The notes beneath the pieces were generated by a model. It saw only the letters and a list, made by a program, of their open reading frames with translations. It was not told where the DNA came from and did no database searches. 64,000 nucleotides of DNA from an uncultured Anaerolineae bacterium. GTDB taxonomy: Bacteria; Chloroflexota; Anaerolineae; J036; Brachytrichaceae. Of the stretch, positions 36,459 through 46,467 are shown piece by piece; the first letter of the stretch is position 1, and every line of letters starts with the position of its first letter. The stretch lies in contig CALIMH010000004.1 of the NCBI GenBank assembly GCA_938028725.1, forward strand, positions 1-64,000. The letters are read 5' to 3'. The position numbers and the translations under genes were made by a program.

Positions 36459-38453
36459 ATGACAGCTGCGAGGATCACACAGAACAAACCCAAAAAGCAC
36501 AAGCCAGTTGCAGATAGCTCCACACATGCTGTCGAAGCGGGCAACGAGCGATGGGTGCGCGTCGACCTACACGTCCATACGCCAGCCTCCCACGATTACG
36601 AGCAGCCTGAAGCAAGCTATCTCGACATCTTGAAGCAGGCCGAACGGCGCGGCCTCAGCATCATCGCTTTTACAGATCACAACACCGTGAACGGCTACTA
36701 CCGCATGCAATGTGAGGTGGCAAAGCTTGCCTGGTTAGAGCAGCTGGGGCGCATTCTGCCTGATGAGAAAGGGCGGCTGGAGGAGTACCGGCGCCTGCTC
36801 AAGAAGATTCTGGTGCTGCCAGGCTTTGAGTTCACGGCTGCGTTTGGGTTTCACGTGTTGGGCATCTTTGCGCCCAATACGCCACAGCGCGACCTGGAAT
36901 ATCTGCTGATGAGCCTGCGCGTGCCAGGCCATGTCCTTGAGCGGGGTTTGAACGAGGTAGGCGGCACGTGTGACGTGCTGCAGGCGTATCGGGCTATTGA
37001 TGAGGCCGGCGGCATCGCCATCGCCGCACATGCCAACTCCACCAACGGGGTGGCAATGCGCGGCATGCGCTGGGGCGGCCAGACGCGCATCGCCTTCACT
37101 CAAGACCCTCACCTACACGCGCTGGAGTTCACCGACCTAGACCGAGGGCGGCAATCTGCTGCCAGGCTGTTTTCGGGTGCATACCCGGAGTATTCGCGCC
37201 GCATGTTCATCGTGCAGGGCAGCGATGCGCATGGTGTGGTGGCATCCAAAAGTGGCAAGCGCCTGGGTGTGGGCGACCGGGTCACCGAGGTGAAACTCGC
37301 CGAGGTGAGCTTCGAGGCGCTGCGCGCGCTTCTCAAGTCGCAGCACTTTGACCGTGTGCGCCCAGCCCACGATGTGCTTGACCTGCCTGAAGATGTGCTT
37401 GCTGCTGCTTTGCAGCAAGGCCCCGGTGCGCGCATCGCCTTTCATCTCGCGCTGCCGCGCGGTAACAACCGCTTTGCTGAGGTGTTGAGGGACATCTGCG
37501 CGTTGGCCAATGGTGAGGGCGGCGAGGTGTTCATTGGGTGTGCGCCAGGGCAGAAATCAGTCGGCCTGCACGAAGCGCACCCAACCATGCATCAGTTGGG
37601 GCGTGCCATTGTGGAGCGCATCACACCAAAGCCGGACGTGTCCCTCGCTGTGCGCATGTGGGAGGGCGTTCACGTGCTGCATGTCAGTGTGCGGCCGCTG
37701 GATGATGCGCCTTGCGCGCTCGACCATCAGAGCTTCTTCGTGCGGGATGGCGCGCGCACACGCCTGGCCAGCCGTGACGAGATCGTTGCATTGGCACGGC
37801 GTCAACTTGCGCGCCCGGCCACTGCGACCAAGCCCGTTAGCGCTCACACTGCTGCGCAGCCACCGCTCGCGGTGTTGAACCACGAGGCTTCAACTGTCGA
37901 GCTTTGTCACTCGCCGCATCCGTTGGACCCGACGGACTCTCGGCCCGCACAACGGGGGCCGGGGAAGGATAAGCCCATCTCCCCCACCACTACTGCGGTT
38001 GAAACTGCTGCGGCTATGCCAACGGGCAGCGCTTTTGCGCCGTTGCCGGATGGAGCGCCGCACAATGGCATTCAAGTGCTTGCCGTGGCAGTGAATGGAG
38101 GCGCGGAGTGTTTCGTCCTGCGCGATCTGCGCAACAACTCGATCATCCGCGATGTCACGCGCGCCAGCGCGCGCGACTTGTGGCTTTACGCGATCAATTG
38201 GTTCGCCAAGCAGCCGGCGATGCTGGCGGAGGCACACTGGCATGGCCAGCGTGCTTTGCTCTCCCGCGAGTTTCGCGCCGGCAGGTGGCGCTACGACCTT
38301 GCTCTGATGGATGCCAACGGCGTGGCGCACGTGTTCTACGGCGTCACAGAGGATGGCCTTGACGAGCACTGGCGAGAGCTGATTGATGCGGCGCTCCAAA
38401 GCGAAGGCGAGGCGCACGCTGCCGGCATGTTGATCAACCCGATGGGCGGCTAA
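36459..38453 (+). CDS. PHP-domain phosphoesterase fused to an AlbA_2 (Schlafen-like) domain
   Basis: About 664 residues from ATG 36459. The first 300 residues form a PHP metallo-phosphoesterase: VDLHVHTPASHDY, IIAFTDHNTVNGYY, LPGFEFTAAFGFHVLGIF, AIAAHANSTNG and VQGSDAHGV supply the expected His/Asp/Glu metal ligands. Residues about 325-450 resemble the AlbA_2 nucleic-acid-binding domain (ALANGEGGEVFIGCAPGQ, QSFFVRDGARTRLASRDEIV). A Pro/Thr-rich linker and a C-terminal domain with ARDLWLYAINWFAKQP follow. PHP proteins act as nucleases, phosphatases or polymerase editing domains. Divergence from xpb hints at nucleic-acid metabolism. The exact start is unsure. Confidence 0.8.
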   Translation: MTAARITQNKPKKHKPVADSSTHAVEAGNERWVRVDLHVHTPASHDYEQPEASYLDILKQAERRGLSIIAFTDHNTVNGYYRMQCEVAKLAWLEQLGRILPDEKGRLEEYRRLLKKILVLPGFEFTAAFGFHVLGIFAPNTPQRDLEYLLMSLRVPGHVLERGLNEVGGTCDVLQAYRAIDEAGGIAIAAHANSTNGVAMRGMRWGGQTRIAFTQDPHLHALEFTDLDRGRQSAARLFSGAYPEYSRRMFIVQGSDAHGVVASKSGKRLGVGDRVTEVKLAEVSFEALRALLKSQHFDRVRPAHDVLDLPEDVLAAALQQGPGARIAFHLALPRGNNRFAEVLRDICALANGEGGEVFIGCAPGQKSVGLHEAHPTMHQLGRAIVERITPKPDVSLAVRMWEGVHVLHVSVRPLDDAPCALDHQSFFVRDGARTRLASRDEIVALARRQLARPATATKPVSAHTAAQPPLAVLNHEASTVELCHSPHPLDPTDSRPAQRGPGKDKPISPTTTAVETAAAMPTGSAFAPLPDGAPHNGIQVLAVAVNGGAECFVLRDLRNNSIIRDVTRASARDLWLYAINWFAKQPAMLAEAHWHGQRALLSREFRAGRWRYDLALMDANGVAHVFYGVTEDGLDEHWRELIDAALQSEGEAHAAGMLINPMGG

Positions 38454-38458
38454 GCGCC

Positions 38459-39193
38459 TCACAGAACATCGGCGCCGCCAAGGTAGGCTTCGCGCACGGC
38501 CGGGTTGTGCAACAACGCTTGCGCCTGGTCTTCTAGCACGATGCGGCCGTTGCGCAGCACGTAGCCGCGATGTGCAATCTGTAGCGCCATCGCAGCGTTT
38601 TGCTCGACCATGAAGATGGTGACCCCACGCTGGCGGTTGATTCGCGCGATCAGCTCCAGCACGCGCTCCACGAATAGCGGTGAAAGCCCCATCGTCGGCT
38701 CATCCATGCAGATCAAGCGTGGGCGGCTCATCAAAGCCCGTGCCATGGCCAACATTTGTTGTTCGCCACCGCTCAGCACACCACCAGGGTGGTGAAGGCG
38801 CTCCCGCAGGCGCGGGAACAGCTCCAGCACCTCAGCTAGGTCGTGTTGGATGCCTGCGCGGTCGCTGCGGGTGTAGGCGCCCATCAGCAAGTTCTCGCGC
38901 ACTGTCATGGCAGGGAAGATGCGCCGAGCTTCCGGCACAGAGGCAATGCCCAATCTCACGATGCGCGGTGTCGGTTGGCCGGTGATGTCTTGGCCGTCGA
39001 AGTACACATGGCCACTGTGGGGTTTGACCAAGCCGAGGATCACCTTCATGGTGGTGCTCTTGCCGCTGGCGTTGCCGCCCAGTAGGCACACGATCTCGCC
39101 CGCGTTCACGTGCAGGTTTAAGTCAAAGTGCGCTTGCACGGCGCCGTAGAACGTGTTGATGTGCTCCAGCTTGAGCAATGGCTGCGCGCTCAC
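38459..39193 (-). CDS. livF: Branched-chain-type ABC transporter ATPase LivF
   Basis: A 244-residue ATP-binding subunit of the HAAT (branched-chain amino acid or amide/urea) transporter family. Walker A is GGNASGKSTTMK (Asn-Ala in the second and third positions instead of the usual PNG), the signature is LSGGEQQMLAMARALM, and Walker B is LICMDEPTMGLSPLFV. VPEARRIFPAMTVRENLLMG is the LivF hallmark. Its start overlaps the livG stop (ATGA). With livG it would drive uptake through the LivHM fusion. No substrate-binding protein lies in the window, so the substrate is open. Confidence 0.92.
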   Translation of the reverse strand: MSAQPLLKLEHINTFYGAVQAHFDLNLHVNAGEIVCLLGGNASGKSTTMKVILGLVKPHSGHVYFDGQDITGQPTPRIVRLGIASVPEARRIFPAMTVRENLLMGAYTRSDRAGIQHDLAEVLELFPRLRERLHHPGGVLSGGEQQMLAMARALMSRPRLICMDEPTMGLSPLFVERVLELIARINRQRGVTIFMVEQNAAMALQIAHRGYVLRNGRIVLEDQAQALLHNPAVREAYLGGADVL

Positions 39194-40038
39194 GGGAGGC
39201 TCTCCGAAGAGGGGGTGCCCCAGTGGGTGTGACCTAGGTAAGCCTCGACGACGCGCGGGTCGCGGCGCACGCTCTCCGGCGCGCCCTCGGCAATCACCAC
39301 GCCATTGTCCATCACTATCACGCGGTCCGATAGTTCCATCACCAGCCCCAGCTTGTGCTCGATCAGCAGCAAGGTGAGACCTTCCGCTTTTAGCGTTTTC
39401 AAAAAGTCCAGCACTTCAGCGGTTTCGGTGGGATTCATGCCGGCGGTGGGCTCATCGAGCAGCAGCAGGGTGGGTTGCAGGGCCAAGGCGCGCGCCATTT
39501 CCGTGCGGCGGCGGTTAGCGTAGGAGAGCGTGTAGGCTGGCTGATGTGCGCGAGGGGTGAGCCGTTCACCAAAGCGCTGCAGCAGTGCAAAAGCGCGGTG
39601 GCGCAGCCGACGCTGCTCGTCAGCGTATGCTGGCGGCTTCAGGATCGCTGCGCCTAGCTCGCGCAGCGCGCTGAGTGGCGTGCTGTCGGGGGCGGTGAGC
39701 GCCTGGCGCAGGTGCGCGCCGAGCAGCACGTTCTCCAGCACCGTCAGGTTGCCGAAGGCGCGGCCATGCTGGAAGGTGCGGGCCATGCCGAGTGCGGCGC
39801 GGCGCTCTGGGGAGAGCGCGGTGATCTCGTGCCCACAGAACCAAATTCGCCCGGCGTCGGGGCGGTCGAGGCCTGTAAGCAAGTTGAACAGCGTGGTTTT
39901 GCCGGCGCCGTTCGGCCCGATGATGCTCACCACTTCGCCGCGGCGCACAGCGAAGCTGACGTCGCGCACAGCCACGACGCCGCCAAACTCGCGATGCAGC
40001 GCATGGGCTTCGAGCAGCGTGCTCTCTGCAACGCTCAT
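39190..40038 (-). CDS. livG: Branched-chain-type ABC transporter ATPase LivG
   Basis: A 282-residue ATPase subunit. ATG 40038 ([20 protein letters not shown]) overlaps the livHM stop as ATGA; the longer frame to 40563 only overlaps livM in a different frame. It has [20 protein letters not shown] (Walker A), [39 protein letters not shown], where the canonical LSGGQ is LSYAN as is usual for LivG, and [16 protein letters not shown] (Walker B). It works with LivF under the fused permease. Confidence 0.92.
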   Translation of the reverse strand: MSVAESTLLEAHALHREFGGVVAVRDVSFAVRRGEVVSIIGPNGAGKTTLFNLLTGLDRPDAGRIWFCGHEITALSPERRAALGMARTFQHGRAFGNLTVLENVLLGAHLRQALTAPDSTPLSALRELGAAILKPPAYADEQRRLRHRAFALLQRFGERLTPRAHQPAYTLSYANRRRTEMARALALQPTLLLLDEPTAGMNPTETAEVLDFLKTLKAEGLTLLLIEHKLGLVMELSDRVIVMDNGVVIAEGAPESVRRDPRVVEAYLGHTHWGTPSSESLP

Positions 40039-41870
40039 AGCGTCCCCAGTAGCCCTTGAGGCCGGAAACGGATCAGCAACACCAGCACCAAGCCGTAGAG
40101 CAAGTAGCGATAGTCGGCCACAGCGCGCAGCAGCTCCGGCGCGGCAGTCAGCGCTAGCGCTCCGAGCACAGCGCCTGCCAAGTTGCCCATCCCGCCCAGG
40201 ATCACCATCGTCAGCGCCAGGATGGAGGTGTTGACGGCGAATGTCTCGTGGTTGATGTAGGAATACGTGTGTGCCGTGAACGCGCCGCTGAGGCCGGCGA
40301 TAAATCCGCTGGCCAGAAAGGCGAGCCACTTGTAACGGGCGAGGTTGACGCCGAACGCGCGCGCGGCCACCTCGTCGTCGCGGATGGCGCGCCAGGTGCG
40401 GCCGAGGTGAGCCTCTGCCATGCGCCATGCCAGCAATCCGCCGGCAACCAGCAAGACCAACGTAGCCCAGTACACATCGCGCGGGGCGATGATCGGCGCG
40501 CCCAAAAAGGTCGGTGGTGGGATGCGGCTTAGGCCGAGTGCGCCGCCAGTCACGGCGTCCCAATTCAAGATGACCTGATTTACGATCTCGCCCACGCCGA
40601 GTGTGGCGATGGCCATGTACTGGCTACGCAGGCGAAACACGGGCGTCATCAGCAGCGATCCCACCAGCGCTGCGCTTAGTGCCGCCAGCAGCAGCGCCAG
40701 CTCAAACGGCACGCCGACGCGCATCACCAGCAGCGCCGAAGCGTAGCCGCCAATGGCCATGAAGCCGGCCTGCCCTAACGAAGTCTGGCCCGCCATGCCG
40801 GTGACCAGCGTGACGCTTAGCGCGAGCAACGCGAAGAGAAAAGCGCTGCTGAGCGTTTGCAACAGGTAGGGGTTGTCGCTCAGCAACGGCACGAGCGCTG
40901 CCCCTATCGTGAGCGCCATCATGGCCCTGGGCAGACGCACCCGGCCGCCACTGGGCACAAAGGTGCCAGTGAGTGGCTCCGGCGGCAGTGCACGGCGCGC
41001 GCCGAACAGACCTTGCGGTAAGAACACGAGCACCAGCACGAGCATCGCGTAGGAGAACAAGTTGCGATAGCTAGCGCCGAACAGCGCCACGCCGTAGCTC
41101 TCAATCAACCCCAGCAAGATGCCGCCCAGGATCGCGCCCGACACACTGCCCAGCCCACCGAGCAGATTGGCGACGAAGCCCTTGATCGTGGCTTGGAAGC
41201 TCATGCTGGTATACACCGAGTTGAAATACATACCGACTAGCACACCAGCTACTCCGCCCAGCGCCGACGCAACCGCGAACGCCAGCATGTTCGCGCGGTC
41301 GGTGTCCACGCCCATTTGTTGGGCGGCTTCGCGGTCTTGGGCGGCAGCGCGCAGCGCCCAGCCCAACCGTGTGAACCGCAGGAAGCCAAACAAGGCGAGC
41401 GCAGCGCCCACTGTGATGGCTGCGATCAGCACGTCCAGCAAACCGATGCTCACCGTGCCAAGTGGGATCCGCTGCTCCGGTAATGGGGCGGGGAAACCCT
41501 GTGGCGTGGCAGTGAAGATGAGCTGCACAATTTGGTCGAGTGTGAAGCTGATGCCGATCGTTGCAAGCAGTGGCGCGATGCGCGCCTTGTCGTATAGCCC
41601 GCGCAGCCCAATCCGCTCGATCAGCACGCCGACGATCGCGCTCAGCGTGGCGGCGGTCAGCATGGCCGCTGGCAGCGGCCAGTGCAGGCGGGTGATGCAC
41701 ACCCAACCCGCATACGCGCCGATCATAAACACGGAGCCGTGTGCGAAGTTCACCAAGTTGGCCACGCCGAAGATCAGCGCCAGCCCGATTGCGATCAGCG
41801 CATAAATGTTGCCGATGACCACGCCGTTGATGGTTTGGTCAAGCCAGAAGCTAAGCGGAGCGTCCAGCAT
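40035..41870 (-). CDS. livHM: Fused LivH-LivM permease of a branched-chain-type ABC transporter
   Basis: A 611-residue membrane protein joining both permease subunits. Residues 1-295 are LivH-like ([72 protein letters not shown]). After a short linker ([12 protein letters not shown]) residues 310-611 are LivM-like ([29 protein letters not shown] over two lines, [39 protein letters not shown]). Fusion fixes a 1:1 subunit ratio. It starts 30 bases after the UroD-family gene and overlaps livG (ATGA). Confidence 0.92.
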   Translation of the reverse strand: MLDAPLSFWLDQTINGVVIGNIYALIAIGLALIFGVANLVNFAHGSVFMIGAYAGWVCITRLHWPLPAAMLTAATLSAIVGVLIERIGLRGLYDKARIAPLLATIGISFTLDQIVQLIFTATPQGFPAPLPEQRIPLGTVSIGLLDVLIAAITVGAALALFGFLRFTRLGWALRAAAQDREAAQQMGVDTDRANMLAFAVASALGGVAGVLVGMYFNSVYTSMSFQATIKGFVANLLGGLGSVSGAILGGILLGLIESYGVALFGASYRNLFSYAMLVLVLVFLPQGLFGARRALPPEPLTGTFVPSGGRVRLPRAMMALTIGAALVPLLSDNPYLLQTLSSAFLFALLALSVTLVTGMAGQTSLGQAGFMAIGGYASALLVMRVGVPFELALLLAALSAALVGSLLMTPVFRLRSQYMAIATLGVGEIVNQVILNWDAVTGGALGLSRIPPPTFLGAPIIAPRDVYWATLVLLVAGGLLAWRMAEAHLGRTWRAIRDDEVAARAFGVNLARYKWLAFLASGFIAGLSGAFTAHTYSYINHETFAVNTSILALTMVILGGMGNLAGAVLGALALTAAPELLRAVADYRYLLYGLVLVLLIRFRPQGLLGTL

Positions 41871-41900
41871 AGTTGCGCACTCGTCCAGTTTGCGGCCGCG

Positions 41901-42932
41901 TTACTTGCCCACAGCGCGCCGCAGTGCGTGCAAGTTCTGCGCGGGCACGTCCATGGCCGTGCCGCAGCCCGGCGCCAACAAGAAGCGTCGCCCGTTGGTG
42001 GCGCGGATGGCGGCTTGCGCTTCCGCGATCACGTCTGCCGGTGAGCCGCGCTGAAGTGTGCCCAGCTCATCCACGCCGCCGATCACAGCGCGCGCAGTGA
42101 GCTGCTGTGCTTCGCCCACGCTGGGGTTGCCTTGGCCGACGGCAGCCCAGTTTATTGCGTGGACGGGGTAGTCGAGCACATCGGTGAAGTAGACCTGTGA
42201 ACCGCAGATGTGGAGTTGGTTGAAAGTCGCTTCGCGCACCGCGTTCAGCACGATCAAGTCGTAGGGCTTGCCGAACTCGGCATAGGCCTCGCGGGAAATC
42301 GCGCCTTGGCGGGCCAGCTTGACAATGGCGAAGAAGAGGCCGCTGGCACCTGCCTCCAGGCAGGCCGTCGCGTAGCCGGCTAGCGTCTCGGCGATCACGC
42401 GCAGCGCGTGGTGTGCCTCTTGGGGGTGCTCCGTGATGGCTTGGCGCACAGCGTCGCGTTGGGCATCCACCCAGGCTTGTGCGCTATGCGCTGAGGGACG
42501 CGCTAACAAGAAGGCAAGCACCGATAGCGGTGAGAAGACCGTCTGGACGAAGTGGGCGTCTCCGATGCTGGCGCGCACGAGTTGCACCAAGCGCAGGTGT
42601 TCTGCAAACACGCCCCCGCGGGGCGAGACTGGCTCCAAGCGTCCCAAGTCGGCTGGTGAGCGCCAAGGGCTGCTCACCAGGCGCGGGAACACGCCGGCGT
42701 AGTCTGTGTAGTCGTACACGTTGCCCCACGCCTCGGCGTAGTAAGTGGCGCGCGGGTTGAGCTTGAGCCAGTCCCAGTCAAACTCCCGCATGTGGCGCAA
42801 GCTGATCGCGGCCAGTGCTTCGGGGGAAGTCTCCTGCGGGATGAAGTGCCGCCATGCTGACACTGGTGGGCGGTCGACCGCCTCGCCGCGCAGCGCTGCT
42901 TCCACACGCTCACGCTTGCTGTAGCCTGCCAT
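41901..42932 (-). CDS. Uroporphyrinogen decarboxylase-family protein
   Basis: A 343-residue TIM-barrel protein of the UroD/MtaA/CmuA superfamily. It begins [29 protein letters not shown], quoted here in part as [20 protein letters not shown], and keeps [20 protein letters not shown] and [20 protein letters not shown]. The haem enzyme HemE has MRQAGRYLPEY after its start; this protein does not, so it is more likely a methylcobamide methyltransferase-like or uncharacterised member. Co-transcription with livHM-G-F suggests work on an imported compound (inference). A TATACT box ends 7 bases before its ATG, predicting a leaderless operon mRNA. Confidence 0.82.
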   Translation of the reverse strand: MAGYSKRERVEAALRGEAVDRPPVSAWRHFIPQETSPEALAAISLRHMREFDWDWLKLNPRATYYAEAWGNVYDYTDYAGVFPRLVSSPWRSPADLGRLEPVSPRGGVFAEHLRLVQLVRASIGDAHFVQTVFSPLSVLAFLLARPSAHSAQAWVDAQRDAVRQAITEHPQEAHHALRVIAETLAGYATACLEAGASGLFFAIVKLARQGAISREAYAEFGKPYDLIVLNAVREATFNQLHICGSQVYFTDVLDYPVHAINWAAVGQGNPSVGEAQQLTARAVIGGVDELGTLQRGSPADVIAEAQAAIRATNGRRFLLAPGCGTAMDVPAQNLHALRRAVGK

Positions 42933-42939
42933 TGGGAGA

Positions 42940-42945
42940 AGTATA
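42940..42945 (-). promoter_or_regulatory. -10 box of the UroD-liv operon, near-leaderless
   Basis: TATACT on the minus strand ends 7 bases before ATG 42932, so transcription would begin at or next to the start codon. No good -35 box is seen. Confidence 0.45.
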
Positions 42946-42976
42946 GGTGATGCACATGAAACAAGGCGGTGCATCC

Positions 42977-42982
42977 TATAAT
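42977..42982 (+). promoter_or_regulatory. -10 box of the cyclophilin-DsbA lipoprotein gene
   Basis: TATAAT on the plus strand, 24 bases before ATG 43007. GGGAGG (42993-42998) between them is a good ribosome-binding site with an 8-base spacer, which fixes the start at 43007. Confidence 0.5.
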
Positions 42983-43006
42983 CCCCAGCGTCGGGAGGCC
43001 AGGCGC

Positions 43007-44857
43007 ATGAGCCGCTCCCTGAGTGAAGGAGGCTTCAGTTTTGTGAACCAGCGATGGATAATGGCTGCGAGCATTGCGATGGCGGCAGTGCTCACTGCTT
43101 GTGGCGCGCAGCCGGCGAACTTGCCAACCGTCACCTCAACATTTGCCACGCCCACGCCAGCTCAGAGTAGCCCGGCGTCAACGCCGGACCAGCCGGCCGC
43201 AAGCGAGGAGCGCCCCTACGCGCGGCTGTCGCCGGCCGAGCGCGCCAGCATTGCGTCCGCACCACCGCCACTCACCATTGACACCCGCGCGAAATACATC
43301 GCCAGGATTCGCACCAGCAAAGGCGAGATTGTGGTGGAGCTGAACCCTCAGGCTGCACCGCAGACGGTGAACAACTTCATATACCTGGCGCAAAATGGTT
43401 TTTACGACGGCCTTACTTTCCATCGTGTCGAACCAAACTTCGTCATTCAAGGTGGCGACCCGCTCGGCACCGGCACAGGAGGGCCGGGCTACGATCTTCC
43501 GCCGGAGATCCGCTTGCCCCATGTGGACGGCGCGATTGCCATGGCGCGGCGCAGCGGCCCGCCGGAGACTACCCCGAACAGCGGCAGCCAGTTCTACATC
43601 ACCATCGGCTCCCAGCCCCATCTCGACAACAACTACACAGTCTTCGGCGTCACCATTCGTGGGCAAGACGTAGTGCGGCGAATTGCTGTCGGCGACGTGA
43701 TCGAGCGCATCGAGATCACCGACGCCAACGGCGACGCCGTGCCGGCGCCACCGCTGATGGCGAAGCCGGAGCCGAAGCGAGCAGCGTGCAGGCCATATCC
43801 GCTGAACGTGCGCAGCGATGACCACGTGAAGGGCGCCAACCAGGCGCTAGTCACCATTATCGAATACGCTGACTTTCAATGCCCCGCTTGCGCTCAATTC
43901 CATGGCTCGATGAAGACGCTGAGCGGAACGATCAGCGACACCGTGCGCGTGGTCTTCCGCCACTTCCCGCTCACCACGATCCACGACAAGGCGCTGGTGG
44001 CGGCGCATGCGGCGGAGGCGGCTGCCCTGCAGGGCAAGTTCTGGGAAATGCACGATTTGCTCTTCGAGAAGCAGGCCGAATGGGCGGCCAAGCCTGCGGC
44101 GGAGATCACCGCCACCCTCAAGCAATACGCCCAAGCGCTGGCGATGGATGTGGCGCGCTTCGAGCGCGACCTCGCCAGCGAGGCCGTGGCCCAGCGCGTG
44201 CAGCGCGATTTGGCTGATGCTCAGGCGCTGAACCTAAGCGGTACGCCCTCCGTCTTCTTGGACGGTCGTTCTATCCCCCCTCAGGCGTTCACCCAAGCTG
44301 ACACGCCTCAGCAGTTGCAGGATTACACGCGGCGTCGTCGTCAAGAAGTGGGCGTCGCGCGACGGACAGACTTCGCCTTCACCTCGCCGCAGCAAGTGGT
44401 GCGCGAGGGCAAAAAGTATCGCCTCACCGTTAACACCACGCAGGGCAAGGTGGTGGCCGAGCTAGACCCCGCCCTGGCACCGGTCAACGTCAACTCGGTG
44501 GTGTTCCTCGCGCAGCAGCGCTACTTCGAGGGCGCGCCGCTGGTGCTCAACGATAGTGAAATTGGCGCTGTCCTCTTCGGCAGCCCCACGGTCAGCGGCA
44601 ACCCAGGCTATGAGTGCGACTTCGAGCAGCCTTCCCCTGGCGCGATGAAACAAGCAGGGGTGATGGCGCTCTTCGGCACGCCCGACAAGACGGCGATGCA
44701 GTTCATTTTCACCTATTCGCCCACCACTGCGTTGGACGGCCAATTCACGGTGATCGGGCGCGTTGTGGAGGGACTGGATGTGCTGCGCAACTGGAAGCCA
44801 GCCGACGCAAACGACGAGGGCGTGCGCATCGTAACAGTGGAAGTGGCGGAGCAGTAG
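43007..44857 (+). CDS. Lipoprotein with cyclophilin, DsbA-like thioredoxin and degenerate cyclophilin domains
   Basis: A 616-residue exported folding factor. ATG 43007 follows GGGAGG; the signal peptide ends in the lipobox LTAC (Cys32). Residues about 95-245 are a cyclophilin-type peptidyl-prolyl isomerase with [17 protein letters not shown] and [20 protein letters not shown]. Residues about 280-440 are DsbA/thioredoxin-like ([39 protein letters not shown]) with the redox pair CPAC. Residues about 465-616 form a second cyclophilin ([29 protein letters not shown]) that has lost the FHR catalytic Arg. It would combine disulfide and proline chemistry on exported proteins. The thioesterase gene starts right after its stop. 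Confidence 0.9.
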   Translation: MSRSLSEGGFSFVNQRWIMAASIAMAAVLTACGAQPANLPTVTSTFATPTPAQSSPASTPDQPAASEERPYARLSPAERASIASAPPPLTIDTRAKYIARIRTSKGEIVVELNPQAAPQTVNNFIYLAQNGFYDGLTFHRVEPNFVIQGGDPLGTGTGGPGYDLPPEIRLPHVDGAIAMARRSGPPETTPNSGSQFYITIGSQPHLDNNYTVFGVTIRGQDVVRRIAVGDVIERIEITDANGDAVPAPPLMAKPEPKRAACRPYPLNVRSDDHVKGANQALVTIIEYADFQCPACAQFHGSMKTLSGTISDTVRVVFRHFPLTTIHDKALVAAHAAEAAALQGKFWEMHDLLFEKQAEWAAKPAAEITATLKQYAQALAMDVARFERDLASEAVAQRVQRDLADAQALNLSGTPSVFLDGRSIPPQAFTQADTPQQLQDYTRRRRQEVGVARRTDFAFTSPQQVVREGKKYRLTVNTTQGKVVAELDPALAPVNVNSVVFLAQQRYFEGAPLVLNDSEIGAVLFGSPTVSGNPGYECDFEQPSPGAMKQAGVMALFGTPDKTAMQFIFTYSPTTALDGQFTVIGRVVEGLDVLRNWKPADANDEGVRIVTVEVAEQ

Positions 44858-45283
44858 ATGTCGGCGTTCGTGCATACGCTCTCCCCGCGCTTTCGCGATT
44901 TAGACCCCTACAACCATGTCAACAACGCGGTGTACCTCACCTACTTTGAGGAGGCGCGCGTGGCTTTTATGACGCACATCGGCCTGCGCGGACTCTTCAC
45001 CCGCGAGCGCAGCACGGTGATCGCCCGCGCCGAGGTGGAATACAAAGCGCCGGCGCATTTGCACGACCTGCTCGATATCTATGTGCAAGTTGGAGAGGTG
45101 CGCAACTCCTCCTACTCCCTGCGCTATCAGATTTACCGCCGCAGCGATGGGGCGCTGATCGCGCGTGGCGAAACCGTGCAGGTGTGCTTCAACTTCGAGC
45201 TGAACATGCCTACCCGCTTGCCGGAGACTTGGCGGGAGCGCCTGAGAGCGTATCAGGCGACCGCAGCGGTGCAAGAGCCATGA
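44858..45283 (+). CDS. Acyl-CoA thioesterase (YbgC/4HBT hot-dog family)
   Basis: A 141-residue hot-dog thioesterase. [20 protein letters not shown] is the 4HBT signature with the catalytic Asp, followed by [25 protein letters not shown], which is quoted only to show the family strand order ([17 protein letters not shown]). YbgC-type enzymes hydrolyse short acyl-CoA or acyl-ACP esters. ATG 44858 abuts the stop of the lipoprotein gene with no gap. Its stop overlaps carA (ATGA), so three unrelated functions share one transcript. The physiological substrate is unknown. Confidence 0.9.
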   Translation: MSAFVHTLSPRFRDLDPYNHVNNAVYLTYFEEARVAFMTHIGLRGLFTRERSTVIARAEVEYKAPAHLHDLLDIYVQVGEVRNSSYSLRYQIYRRSDGALIARGETVQVCFNFELNMPTRLPETWRERLRAYQATAAVQEP

Positions 45284-46416
45284 TAAGCCCCGCCCTTTTA
45301 GCACTGGAGGATGGCACCACGTGGCCTGGCCGAGGGTTCGGCCATCGCGGGGAAACCACCGGCGAGGTGGTCTTCAACACGGCCATGACCGGCTACCAAG
45401 AGGTGCTCACAGACCCCTCCTACCACGGCCAAATCGTGGTGATGACCGCACCGCATATCGGCAACGTGGGGGTCAACCCAGAGGACGCTGAGAGCCATCG
45501 CCCTTGGGTGGCCGGTTTCGTGGTCCGCGAGGCGAGTGCTATCGCCAGCAACTATCGGCATCGTCAAACGCTGCACGACTACTTGGCTGAACATCGCATT
45601 GTGGGCATCGAGGGCGTGAGCACGCGCGCACTGGTGCGCCACATTCGCGCCAAGGGTGCAATGCGCGGCGCAATCTCTTCGGTCAATTTGGACGCGGAGC
45701 GCTTAATCGCCATGGCGCGTGCCAGCCGCGACATGAACGGCGCCGACCTCGCCAGCGAGGTCACCTGTGAGGAGCGCTATCACTGGGTGAAGCCGATTGA
45801 CCCGGCATGGTACGTTGATGTGCCGTCGCGCCAGTCAACCGCGCCGCCGGTGCACATTGTGGCGTTCGACTTTGGCATGAAGCACAACATCCTGCGGCTG
45901 CTCGTCGCTCACGGCGCGCGCGTCACCGTCGTGCCTGCGCACACCAGCGCCGAGGAGGTGTTGGCGCTGCAGCCGGATGGTGTGTTCCTCTCGAACGGCC
46001 CCGGCGACCCAGCGGCGTGTGGCTACGCTATCGAGACCACTCGTCGCTTACTTGGCCAGCTGCCGATCTTCGGCATTTGCCTGGGCCACCAAATCCTCGC
46101 CTTGGCGCTGGGTGGGCGCACCTACAAGATGAAGTTCGGCCATCGCGGGGTCAATCAACCCGTGCGCTCAGAAGGGCGGGTTGAGATCAGCAGCCACAAC
46201 CATGGTTTTGCGGTGGCCGTGGAAAGCCTGCCACCTGAGGTGCAGGTGACGCACGTCAACCTCAACGATGGCTGTGTGGAGGGGTTGGCTGTGCCGTCAC
46301 TGCGCGCGTTCAGCGTGCAATACCACCCAGAGGCGTCGCCCGGCCCGCACGACTCGACCTACTTGTTCGAGGCGTTTATCCGCGCGGCGCGCGAGCATCA
46401 GCGCGCAAGGTTGTAA
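45280..46416 (+). CDS. carA: Carbamoyl-phosphate synthase small subunit
   Basis: A 378-residue glutamine amidotransferase subunit that supplies ammonia for carbamoyl phosphate (arginine and pyrimidine synthesis). ATG 45280 overlaps the thioesterase stop; the upstream extension to 45184 lies within that gene. The N-terminal CPSase domain has [20 protein letters not shown] and [19 protein letters not shown]. The class I amidotransferase has [16 protein letters not shown] with the catalytic Cys, SSHNHGFAV, and [12 protein letters not shown] with His/Glu. All key residues are present. carB does not follow; a convergent reductase gene does, so carB must lie elsewhere. Confidence 0.95.
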   Translation: MISPALLALEDGTTWPGRGFGHRGETTGEVVFNTAMTGYQEVLTDPSYHGQIVVMTAPHIGNVGVNPEDAESHRPWVAGFVVREASAIASNYRHRQTLHDYLAEHRIVGIEGVSTRALVRHIRAKGAMRGAISSVNLDAERLIAMARASRDMNGADLASEVTCEERYHWVKPIDPAWYVDVPSRQSTAPPVHIVAFDFGMKHNILRLLVAHGARVTVVPAHTSAEEVLALQPDGVFLSNGPGDPAACGYAIETTRRLLGQLPIFGICLGHQILALALGGRTYKMKFGHRGVNQPVRSEGRVEISSHNHGFAVAVESLPPEVQVTHVNLNDGCVEGLAVPSLRAFSVQYHPEASPGPHDSTYLFEAFIRAAREHQRARL

Positions 46417-46467
46417 CCGTGCGCCGCGCGACGCTCTGGGTATGGCTAAGCTCGGCGAGCGCTGGCT

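Noticed and set aside
40039-40563. Long N-terminal extension of the livG frame
   Set aside because: It overlaps the livHM gene on the same strand in another frame, has Arg/Pro-rich noise composition, and an ATGA-coupled start at 40038 fits LivG exactly.
41901-42932. Assignment as haem enzyme HemE
   Set aside because: The HemE signature region after the start is absent, and the gene sits with a transporter instead of haem genes.
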